Source of the DNA: Blepharisma stoltei
Lineage: Eukaryota; Ciliophora; Heterotrichea; Heterotrichida; Blepharismidae
Direction: 5' to 3'
Length of the DNA: 64,000 nt
Assembly: GCA_914767885.1 (NCBI GenBank)
Contig: CAJZBQ010000062.1
Location: 558,001-622,000 of the forward strand
Shown here piece after piece: positions 33,701 through 43,576 of this stretch (positions are counted from its first letter, which is position 1; the number at the start of each line of letters is the position of its first letter). The translations under genes were made by a program, and so were the position numbers. The notes beneath the pieces are model-generated. The model was not told the DNA's origin. It ran no database searches and saw only the letters and a list, made by a program, of their open reading frames with translations.

Positions 33701-34508
33701 TGCTTTGAAAACTCCAATGCCCTTACTGTGTTTTCCCATTGATCATTTAACTGTTCTAGAGCTCGTTTTTGTTCTTCACATTTTTTTAGAGTGCTTTTTA
33801 ATTTTTCCAGTTCCCCTTGATATCACGCTAACTCTTTTTCATCTTTATCATACTTTTGTTTTATATGACTTAAAGATTCCTTAAGTTCATCGAGAAATAA
33901 AATGGTGACGTAGACTGAAATTAGACTCCGAGGCACACCTCCTATAGAGCTGGTAGGACCCATTTCTGATGAAGCTGAAATATAGGGCCTCGTTCCCTGT
34001 CTTAAGTAGGCCTTCAGAGGTGGGGAAGCCGCGCCGAAAAGGAAGTTTTATTCCTCCCCCGAAGGTTTTCCTGTCCCTGCCAGATGGGCTAGACAGGTTT
34101 AGCCTACCACATGGTCTTCCCTTACCGGGACCATCGGGGTACTCTCCAAGAAGTGGCTCTGACCTGAGGAGCTGATCCTCTGGACAGGTGGTTCAGAACA
34201 GAAATCAAGATGACGTTCGGCCTGGGAGTATGGCCGCATCAGAACCCGACCGGAAGCCATCTTTCGAGCTGAGGTGTTGTGGTCCGCTGGTTCGCCGACG
34301 TATGGCCATTTAAAACTAACTAACTAACTAACTTAAGTTCACCGATTTTCCTCAAGGCATTTTCAAGCTTTTCTTGCTTTTCTGTAATTTCAGCTTCAAG
34401 GGCCTCTTCGTATTCTTTAGCTTGCTCTTGAAATCTAATTAGGGGTTACTCTTGGTATTCTTGTCTTATAATTTGTATATCAGCTTCTTGTGTTTCTTGA
34501 ATTTCCAT
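30787..34508 (-). CDS. Kinesin motor protein with N-terminal coiled coil (kinesin-14-like)
   Basis: About 955 aa after removal of an IES, a retroposon and a 15-nt intron (34435-34449). N-terminal ~230 residues are coiled coil. The motor begins AQIKVLVRIRPAQN and has the P-loop AYGQTGSGKTHTMSG, switch I NENSSRSHMVF, switch II VDLAGSER, and INKSLSALVDVIGAL with HIPYRNSMLTKVLKPTLGET. A coiled coil and a ~300-residue Lys/Glu-rich tail follow, made of repeats such as KKPVENKNRTLVAKKEDSQ. A coil before the motor suggests kinesin-14, but the long C-terminal tail is unusual for that class. It moves along microtubules; the cargo is unknown. Confidence 0.88.
31178..31564. mobile_element. MITE-type IES, family A, in the kinesin tail
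   Basis: 387 bp, TA at 31176-31177 and 31563-31564. Its C and G runs at the two ends are long (12 Cs, 13 Gs). Left hairpin CTCCGTGAGCGAACAAAAAA with its complement; right end with two direct copies of TTGTTC(A/G)CTCACGGAGG. Excision joins VNKIA to KEEVKKI in the kinesin frame. One of the best preserved copies. Confidence 0.9.
33894..34331 (+). mobile_element. Retroposon, family R1, in the kinesin coiled coil
   Basis: 438 bp flanked by CTTAAGTTCATCGA (33880-33893) and CTTAAGTTCACCGA (34332-34345), one mismatch. Begins GAAATAAAATGGTGACG, contains CTGTCCCTGCCAGATGG, and ends with a TAAC tandem tail (CTAACTAACTAACTAA). The duplication contains TA; TA-to-TA removal rejoins KIGELK-ESLSHI. Confidence 0.85.
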
Positions 34509-34822
34509 GATTGTTCAAACGAAAGTATCTAATTATTTATATTTTTTAAATAAATAAGCCTTTTTAGTATTAAACAGATAATATGGATAGTGCTTTTGAT
34601 TGCAGCACTTGGTATGCATAATGTGTAAACTCTTAAAATTATTGAATTCATTGATTAAGCAAATAAAAAAAAATTTTTGAACTGCTAAATAATGGTGATT
34701 ATTATTATTAATTGGTTACAAAAAATCAGTATTCAGAAAAGACGACAAAAATTTGCAAATGTTTGATTAATTTAAAATTTAGTTTATTTAGAACTAAAAA
34801 ATATATATTTTATGTTATAAAA
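34509..34822. other. Intergenic spacer, kinesin head to P4-ATPase tail
   Basis: 314 bp, AT-rich, between the kinesin start and the stop codon of the flippase gene, both on the minus strand. It should hold the kinesin promoter and the flippase 3' end. Nothing else recognised. Confidence 0.5.
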
Positions 34823-37800
34823 CTAATCATTGTCTTTTTCTTGCTCTTTTCGAATTTGTATTGAGAATTTCATGATTTTATCTGAAACTGAAGGCCAAAG
34901 AACTTTTTTTAATATTTGAACTCCATAATCTAATGTAAAAACAAAGCCAATTGCAACTAAAATGCAAACATAGTAATATTGTGTGGTGAGCATCTGATAA
35001 AGCGTTTTTGCAGTTGGAAGAGTAGTAAATGGGTCATAAACTACAATAAAAATGAAATAGCAGAGTATGCTTGTCCCTAGAATTGCAATATAATGATAAA
35101 TGGACCATAGTTTTGTGTGAAGACCAAGCTTAAAATTAACAACAAAAATAATGCAAGAAAAAGAAGTCACAGATAGACCCCACTGGCTATAATTATAGCC
35201 TCTGCTATTCATAATGCCTTCTTCACTTGCATATAGAGGGATAAAGAAAACAGCAACTGCGTGAATATAACCCATTAAATTTCATGTCCAAAAGTGGAAA
35301 GGAGTAAATATCCGATTATCTCTCCCAACTTCATATACTTTTGGAATGAGGTGTCTTAATAAATCTTTTTTAGTTTGAGCTGTTTGTCCCACTTCTGATC
35401 TTTTTGGGATTTCTATGTCTCTTTCGAAAAGAGCTCTCATTAGCAGAGGCAGCGCAGTAAAAATCAGATTATAAAACGTGATATATCAGTCATCATAAAA
35501 TGCTTGTCCACTGTATGCACAATAAAACCCAAAGAAAAAGTGAGGCATAGTAAAGACTAAGTTTTTATAGAAAAAATACATAATCATCTCACTTTGCCTT
35601 ATATAGTTAAATCTCCCATGGACAAGAAGCAACTCTCATAGAAATTTAAACTCCCCAATAGAATAATCGCTCGCCTGTACAGCTTGCATTCCTTCTTCTC
35701 CATAAATTCCTACCCCTATGTGGGCTTCCAAAATCATTGAAACATCATTAGCACCATCTCCTACCGCAAGTGTTTTTATTCCAGTATTATCTTTCATAAG
35801 TTTCACGATTTCTCGTTTTTCTCCAGGTGTTACTCTACAGCAAATAACAGTTTTGCATACCAGTGCCATTTTTAAAAACAGCTGCTTTATTTCTCTGGCT
35901 TTTTGAAGCGTAACCTGGCTTTTTGAGAGCTCTGGGTATTTTGTTATTTTAATGGGATCCCCTTCATCGAATAACACCTTTTCTAACGCTCCACCTTCTA
36001 TTAATAAAGCTGCGGGCTTGTCTTTTTTCTCACTTTCAAATCTGCTGTTTATATATCTCATGCATTCTAAGCAATCGTCTAAAGATAAATTTCCTGGACA
36101 TCTTTCGACAATCATGTTCTCATCAACTAATGAGCAGGTTTTGCCAATATTTTCAGCAGTTTCTAGCTTATCACCAGTTAGCATTCAAACGTTGATTCCA
36201 GCTGAAAGAAGTGCTTGTATAGTTTGAGGGACATCATCTTGCAGAGAATCTTCAACAGCAGTGCAGCCTAATAAGAATAAATCTTGCTCAATTTCTTCTG
36301 CAAGCTTATCAATTCTTTCTTCTCTTCCTTCAATTGAAGTGCTTGCTTCATCAAATCGTCGCTTTCACTCTATATAGTTTGCTTCCTCTAATATTTTATA
36401 CGTAAACATCAGTGTACGGTATCCTCTTTCTGAATATGTCTGTAAATCATTAGAAACCTTATCAAGATAAGCTTTAAGATTTTCCTGAGATAAACGCTTC
36501 TTTATCTCGCTATCTGCACCTTTTGTGTAAAGAATCATTTTATTGGTCTGCAAATCTTTAACTATAACCGAGTTTCTTTTTCTGTCAGAATTGAATTCCA
36601 GCGTAGCACATTTTTCAAACCGTAGTAAATCGCATTGATCTTCCATGCCAAAGTGAAGTCTCTTTATATCCATAATTCCTGCTTTTAGCTTATCATACTT
36701 GTAGCCTATATGTGCAGCGAAATCAACGAGTACGATTTCATCTGGACTTTGGCCTATATAATTGCTTTCTTTATTTTCATTTTCTTCAATTAAGCATTCG
36801 TGGCAAATCGACATACACTTGACAAATTGGTCAAGCAGCTCTTTCTGGCTATAAAGTCCTTCTTTTCCATAAGACATCTCCATAACCACCGGAGAGCTCA
36901 ATGGAGCGTCTCCATCCTTTCCATATAAATCATTCTCTATTTCTTCAACCTTAAATGTAAAAATAATTTCTTTGGTTTGTCTAGTCACTTTTGAGCTGTA
37001 TTGTCGACTGATTAAGAATTGCTTCTCTCCATACATTTTATTCCCCACAGTGCACAGCTTGAATTGCATCCTGTTAGATGTCAAAGTGCCGGTTTTATCA
37101 GAAAAAATATGCTCAATCATTCCAAGCTCTTCATTTAACGAGAATGCAGATACGTGGCAGGGGCGGTCTCTGATAGTACTGTACATCTCCAGATCTTGCT
37201 GCATAAAGAATCCTTGTGCAATTTTTATAATTTCCAAGGAGACAATTAATGAAATTGGAAGCATAGTATTTAAAAGTAAAAAGTAAGTAAAATAGTTCAA
37301 GAAGCCTTGAAGACCTGCGCTGTAGTCAGGATCTGACAAGTAGTAGTGGTCATCGTATTCTTGATAGCTCCACACTCCATATAAAATAGCCATAATAACA
37401 CAAAATCCAGTCTGGGCTGCCAAAATGCCTACAATATATTGATTAGTCTTTCTTTCAATAAAGCTCTGCTTTGATTTTCTCGACATGAGGTTTTGCCTTA
37501 ATTTTGTCTCTTTTCCAGTGTAGACAGCTGCTCCAACTATCCATGCAGTGTTTCTCAGAAACGCTCCTGCTAGCAGTAAGTTGTTTTTGTCTAGAGGCTG
37601 CTTTTTATCATTGTACTCCAAAGACCCTGAAAAGTGGTAAAGCCTTGCATTGGGATGCTCACACTCAATAAGTGAAAAAATCCTAATTATATCGTCCTTT
37701 CTCGTGTCATTCATTGTAGCAATGACCGCTTGCCTCGGCTTTAAAGTTTTTTCTCCATCAAGGCTTGACGTTTCAATATAGGCGATTCCATTATCAGCCG

Positions 37801-38254
37801 AAGAAGAAAGCATTACTAGGTCGCATGGAAAAGCTTCATCTTTCTGCACTAAAACTACATTCCCCACTTGCACTTCTTTAAAGGTGGCTTCTTCAAATTT
37901 CCCATTCCGGTAAATCATAGTCTTAGCTGAGTTCGTTTCTTTGTCTGATTTATACCTCAAGTAGTCTTCAAACCCTTCTCTAATCATACTAACTGCCAAA
38001 ATAAAAACAACTGCTACCAAGCCTGATCAAGACCTTAAAGGAGTAATTTGAGGAATCGATTGAAGAATTACAATGATGAGGAAATACACATTTGGAAGTC
38101 TTTTATATTGTTCCAAAAGACTCAGTGGGAAAAAGGTCACTAGGTTGTATTTGGTCGTGCTTACATAGTTTGACTGGAAATCATGGATTTGGTTGAGTTC
38201 AAAACCATTGACATAAAGAATGCGCTTTGTATTTGAATCAGAAACTTCGGCCAT
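34823..38254 (-). CDS. P4-type ATPase (phospholipid flippase)
   Basis: 1143 aa in one frame when seven or more TGA codons are read as Trp; otherwise it falls into four ORFs. P4-ATPases move aminophospholipids to the cytosolic leaflet and usually work with a CDC50 partner. Seen: the N-terminal TTKYNLVTFFPLSLLEQ and LPNVYFLIIVILQ typical of the class; an actuator-domain loop SSLDGEKTLKPRQ; the phosphorylation motif DKTGTLTSNRMQFK; MLTGDKLETAENIG; and the hinge VGDGANDVSMILEAHIGVGI followed by the C-terminal six-helix membrane region. The usual DGET of the actuator is DGEK here. No IES in 3.4 kb, which is striking next to its neighbours. Confidence 0.95.
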
Positions 38255-38319
38255 TTAAAACAAATATGAGAGCTTTCAAGCTAGTTAATATATTAAGGAT
38301 TAATTTTAATGAAATTGCC

Positions 38320-39737
38320 TTAAGCTTCTGAGACAATCCGAGATTTACTTATTTCAAATACTCGCACAGTGTCGTCTCCACTACATATAGCTGCCCTATT
38401 TGATGTATTGGCAAAGTCAATTCCATAAACTGATTTAGTTAGGTTCGAAAGCACAGCAAATGGTCTCAGAGTTAATGAGTCATAAAAGTAAGCCTCGTTA
38501 CTGCCTGATCCCCCCACAGCAAAAATAGCGCCACTATCAAACTTGCTGTATTGAGCAGCATAAAGCATGCAAGGCTTATTTTCGTTTCGAAGAGTAGATG
38601 TGAATACATTTTCTCCATTAGGAAGAGTCCAGATTTGGATTTGGTCATTATTTGTATAGCTTCCTGTTAATAGTTCATTTCCTTTCACATCAATAGCGTC
38701 TCCACATATATGAGGGCCATAAATACACTTTTGAACTCGACGGGTTCTGACATCCCATATCAAAACATTATTATCCCATCCACCACTGATAACAGTTTGG
38801 TCTCCAAACCATCTGACTTTAAATATCCTATTTCCGTGTCCAGATCTTTCTCCTTCGCCAGGCAGCATATCAGAAATAAGCGTTTTCGTTGACTCATCAT
38901 AAACTCGAACGTGCATATCTTCACATCCAACTGCGAAATATTTGCCTTCGGAGTCATAATTGACAGAAAGCACTTGGCTGTTTTCCACACCTATTGTATG
39001 CAGGATTTTTCCTGATGTAGAATGCCAATGGATTATATATCCTTCAGCTGTGGTTGCGACTAGAACATGCTTGGTTTTAGCTTGAGATATTAGGGGTCGG
39101 AATTGAATTGATGTAACTGGTCAATTAAGTTAAGTTAAGATTATGCGCTATAAGCGGAGTTAACGACTAGTTGTTATCTTGTCTTGGCTCGAAGAGCCAG
39201 CCTCCATAGACCTCAAGTTCAAATGAGAAAATAGAAGGCTGCCCTTTTGAATATCCGATCTGAACCACGTGTCCAAGGGATTGACTCTCTAGAGGACGTC
39301 TCGATAGCCCCTTAGGAAGATCATGCTGTAGGCAAATCTCCAACCCATCTGCCAGGGACAGAAAACCTTCAAAGAGGAACAAAGCTTTCCTCTTCAGCAA
39401 GTTATCCCAAACCCTAAGGCCTAATTCAAAAAGTGGACAGAGGAGCTATTTTCAGATTCATCAGATGGGTATCATATGCTCCAGAGGAATGTGCCTCGGA
39501 GTCCAATTTCCGTCAATTTCAACATTTTATTTCGTTTTTAACTGGTAAGGCATCTATTCCTATTCGACAATTTAAGGTTCTGATCCAGTTCCCGGTAGCT
39601 GCAGAATAAATTTTTATAGTTCCATTTGAGCCTGCTGTCGCAATTTGCGAATCATCCATGCTCCATTTCACAGCAAAGACATTTGCATCTAAATCAACTA
39701 TTGTTCGTTCATGCTCTATTACACGCTCTTGATCCAT
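38320..39737 (-). CDS. WD40-repeat protein
   Basis: 330 aa after removal of the retroposon at 39122-39538, which sits inside DALPV-TSIQF. About seven WD-type blades forming one propeller: VFAVKWSMDDSQIATAGSNG, HVLVATTAEGYIIHWHSTSG, SVNYDSEGKYFAVGCEDMHV, VRWFGDQTVISGGWDNNVLI with WDVRTRRV, ELLTGSYTNNDQIQIWTLPN, and the last SNRAAICSGDDTVRVFEISK. It is a scaffold by fold; I recognise no orthologue. About 65 bp from the flippase start, same strand. Confidence 0.82.
39122..39538 (-). mobile_element. Retroposon, family R1, in the WD40 gene
   Basis: 417 bp flanked by TAACTGGT (39114-39121 and 39539-39546). Minus orientation: the plus-strand left end shows the tail AATTAAGTTAAGTTAAGATT. It carries CTGTCCCTGGCAGATGG and GTGGTTCAGATC on the minus strand. 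The duplication starts with TA, and TA-to-TA excision restores the frame exactly. Confidence 0.85.
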
Positions 39738-40111
39738 TTATATAGGTGTTTTGAAACAAGATTAATTAAAAAGCTTAGATCAGACTGAATATAATTTTTA
39801 TCTTGCAATTTAGCAGGCTCTAATTCTCCCAAAATTAATATTGAGCATTTTTCTCTATTATAATTGATTGAAATATAGGGTAAAATAGTTTTTATTTTTA
39901 AATTAAAATTATTATAAGTATTAAAAAGCCAATAATGTGAAATGAAATTTATTATATATTTGAAGACAAATTTAAAGCATCTATATCAATTTGATAAAAT
40001 TTGTGGATAAAGACAATTGTCACCAACTCAATTACTAATAGCAGTTAATGTATAGTAACTAAGTTGTAATTAAAAAGCAACTGATATATTAAGATTCTAT
40101 TTTATCCTAGT
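39738..40111. other. Intergenic spacer
   Basis: 374 bp, AT-rich, between the WD40 gene head and the RRM gene tail, both minus strand. No frame, no terminal repeats and no RNA gene seen. Confidence 0.5.
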
Positions 40112-43020
40112 TTATCTATTTCTCAAAAACTCCAAAAACGTTTCTGCATCCACTTTCTCAGCTTGCTCTTTTAAGTCCTTAACTATTGAGCCCCACTTCT
40201 CAAGATCTTCCATGTTATACTGACTTGCCATATGCTCTCTGCATGCCTTTTCATAAATCTGGCTCATCAAGTCGTTGCAAATATCCACTGTATTCATTTC
40301 AAGGTTATTTAATTTTTGCACAAGCTCCTCGTCTTCTTCATCGATCTCTAGTTCATCAGGGTTGTTTTTTGCCTGCTGGAAATATTTTCTGTGCATTTTT
40401 TCAATCTCATCTAAATTTAATTTGAATTTTTTCTCATACCTTAATAAAACTATATTTTGATCAAATTTGTCCTTGGCATATGTAACATCCAGGCTGGGAA
40501 ATTTTTCTTTGACATCTTTAATATGTTCCTCCACGTCGTCACCTTCATAAATATATTGCTTTGTATAGGCCATATCACTTTTTGCAGCAATTTCTGCCAA
40601 GAATCCTTCGATTTCCATATAATTTTGTTTTATTTGTACTCTTATGTTCTTTGTGTTTGTATCATGAACTACGTTTGTCTTGACCCATGCTTGGAATTTT
40701 TCTTCTTCATCAGAATCAGTGTGGATACTTACTCCCCCTCCGTAAGCGAACAAAAAAAATCTTGTTCATGAAGGGGGTTAATTTTTTTTTTTTTTTTAAA
40801 AAAATTTATTTATAAATTTTATAGAATATTTTTTTTAAAAATTTAAAAAAAATCCAATTTGTAAAAATTCGGAAGCAAATATTAATTTAATTTAAAAATT
40901 TATGTATTAAACGCAATTTTGTTTAGAATTAACAAGAATTAGCTAGAGTTTTCATGATAATAATTCAAAATTTTTTACATAAATAATTGTTTTATTAAAA
41001 AAAAAATTTATTCGCTCACGGAGGGTGGGTTTTTTGGGAAAAAAAGACGGATTTTTTAATGGTTTGTTCACTCACAGGCAGGGGAAGTTAGTTGTTTGCA
41101 TGTCTCCTTGTTGAATAAATTGGTTTCCTCTTTTCCAAACAAGTTGCGAGGCTGAGGGGCTTCTTCAGTAGTAGCTTTGTCACTGGTCAAGCTTCTTATA
41201 AAGCTCATCATTTCTTCTTTAACTGCAGATCTGCCAGCGGAGTCTGATGAAATTTTAGGAGCAGGCATGTCTGAGTAGTTAAATGGTCTCTTATAGACAT
41301 ATCTGACTTCAGGATAATCGCTAAATCTTGCTTTTGTGAGGAGCTCAGGAGATAATTTCAGTTCACTTGGTATTGCTTCGTGGAAGAACTGCTCAATGTC
41401 CACCATTCTCGTTCCGAATTCTTCTTTTTCAGACAAATTTGCCCAGACAGATTTAGGAGGGATTTTTCTTGGGCTAAAGAAATCAGGGCTCGTCCTCATC
41501 ATATTAATTTCATCAGTGGTTTTTGGCAAGCTGCGACTATCAATAAGGTATTTATCCATAAGCCTTTTAGTGTAAGGATGGTTTGGATCATTAAGCCTTC
41601 CTCTGTTCTCATCTTCAAAATGTTCTGTCTCTTCAGGCAGTTTAAGGATTTCGTCATCAGAAGACGCCAGATCAGTTACAGGGCTGTTAAATTTCTTTTT
41701 TTCTTGTCTTTCATTAGCACCATATGGGTAAATATGGTCAATTGCTTCTCTTATTTCATTTGAATCCTCATAGCTGTCTACAATTTTTTGTAAAACTGGG
41801 TCTCTTTCTTCATCACTTCCATAATAGTGGGTCTGCTGAGCAAGTTTTTTATAAAAAATGTCCTTGAATGCTGTTTCATGGTGCTCTTGAGAAATATAGA
41901 CTCTTTGATACTCTTTTCTATCTGTGTCTTTCTTTTTAGCAAACTCTTGGAAAAATGCTTCTCCTACAAGCTTATCACAGTAAAAATAGCCAGGAACTCC
42001 TCTATCAAAAGCCACTTCTAGATTGCGGCCTTCTGGTCTTCCCACAGCTCCAAAATAAATAGCTCTTTCTGCTTGCTTTCTGGTGGCGTATGTGATGTGC
42101 ACATACCCTCTAGTAATAAACCAATAATCAATAAATTGTTTAGAGTCCAGCTTCATCATCATTAATATGTCGAGCAATTCGTTTCTTAAACTAGCAGAAG
42201 CCTTTTTCCCCAACAAATTATTGAATTTTTCTTCAATTTCTTTTTCCATACTTGAAGCGTTCGTGTGCAGGGAGTCTTTGACAGCTCGAACATAGTCCCA
42301 AAGGTCATACATGTCTTCAAAGACTGCTTTGACTTCTTCGCTTATATTTTCCTCACCTAGCCTGTACTGAAGGTTGGAAATTTCATCTTTAATATAAACC
42401 CTAACATCATTTAAAGTATGCCTTGAGGTATATCCACTGAAATCTGTTTCTTTTTCTGTCCTTAAATGGAATTTTTTCAATGATTCTGGGATATTAATTC
42501 CACCATCGATCATCATTGGTGGAGTATTGTAGTCTCTAGGTAAGTGCATCCCCATAATGTCGCCTACTTGAGAGAACATCTTATAAATTTCTTCTTCATT
42601 CATAAGAGGGTTTAAATGGTATGCAATGACTTTTCGAGAGTCGAAGCCTCCTACAATTTCAGGGCTGGCTGCCACAAATTCTTCAATTGTCTAATTAGGA
42701 ATTACTTGAAGGTAGATTTTTCTGCCGAGGAAGGGTCTTTTGTTCAAACTTAAAGCCTGCTCAAAGCGAACTGGGTCGTCAAATTTTACGACTGCGTATG
42801 CAGGCTCGCCTTTGATATTAGGAAAGATGGAAACATCGTTTGAATTGAAAAGGGCCGAAATGTGCGTAGATAATGATTGCTGGGAGTAGCCTTTAGGGAG
42901 ATGCCTTACAACGACACCCTTTTTGTCTGCTTTTGGCTGAGGTATAGGTTCTTCAATGTCAGATGCCGAAGAATAGTCCCTGAAAAATCTGCGGCCCAAA
43001 CATCTTGCATAGCGAAGCAT
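40112..43020 (-). CDS. RRM-domain protein with a likely mitochondrial targeting peptide
   Basis: 844 aa after removal of a 15-nt intron (42691-42705) and an IES (40732-41090). The N-terminus MLRYARCLGRRFFRDYSS is rich in Arg, lacks acids and looks like a mitochondrial presequence. RRM-like folds: KGVVVRHLPKGYSQQSLSTH ... AYAVVKFDDPVRFEQAL, and SRKVIAYHLNPLMNEEEIYK ... RGYVHITYATRKQAERAIYF. The C-terminal half is acidic and helical (EIDEEDEELVQKLNN). This suggests an RNA-binding protein in mitochondria, possibly a ribosome or RNA-processing factor; the location is inferred from the leader only. Confidence 0.75.
40732..41090. mobile_element. MITE-type IES, family A, in the RRM gene
   Basis: 359 bp, TA at 40730-40731 and 41089-41090; the join restores CKQL-SIHTDSDEEE. 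A diverged copy: the right end has TTTGTTCACTCACAGGCAGG and the hairpin at the left is shortened (CAAAAAAAATCTTGTTCATG). Confidence 0.87.
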
Positions 43021-43054
43021 TTTTATTCAGGATTATAAAAAGTTAGGAATTACC

Positions 43055-43564
43055 TTATATACTAAAAGCAAGACATTGAAAAAGATGATTAATATTTTCT
43101 CCTGACTTAGAGCTCACTTCCATAAAGAAAGCATTATATTGCTTCGCACGAATAGAGCCTTCTTCTCAAAATACCCTTTCTTGTGCTCCAGGATCACTTT
43201 TATTCCCAACAATAAACAGTTTATGCTGCATATTTCTATCAATTTGTTTCTCAATCCAAAAAATAGTATTCTCAAAGCTCTGGCGATTTTGTATATCATA
43301 AATAACGACAATAATTTCTGAGTTACTCATATAATTTTTAATCTGATTAATAAATCTTGGAGATCCAGAAGAGTCTCATATTTGCAAATGGACAATTTCT
43401 TCGTTTCTTTCTATTCCTAAAGAATAAAAATCAAGCCCATATGTAGGGACATAAGGTTCAGAAAAGGTCCGCTGCTTGTATCTATGGATAATGCTAGTTT
43501 TTCCTACTTGGCAATCTCCTATAAATATGATCCGCTTAAGAGCAGGGTGTTCCATTTTATTCAT
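43055..43564 (-). CDS. Rab-like small GTPase with altered switch II
   Basis: 169 aa. G1 IFIGDCQVGKTSIIHRY, effector Thr in PTYGLDF, G3 WDSSGSPRF (Trp = TGA at 43376-43378), G4 GNKSD, G5 EVSSKSGEN. Membership of the Ras superfamily is clear. G3 reads DSSGS where active Rabs have DTAGQ, so the catalytic Gln is replaced, and GTP hydrolysis may be slow. The protein ends QCLAFSI without C-terminal cysteines, so it is not prenylated. It is close to Rab-like ciliary proteins in these two traits. Start may be at 43564 or 43555. The next gene starts only 12-21 bp away in the opposite direction. Confidence 0.85.
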
Positions 43565-43576
43565 TCATTAATTTAA

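Noticed and set aside
33894-34331. LTR retrotransposon or group II intron
   Set aside because: No long terminal repeats, no conserved RNA domains; the short duplication and tandem tail fit a SINE-like retroposon.
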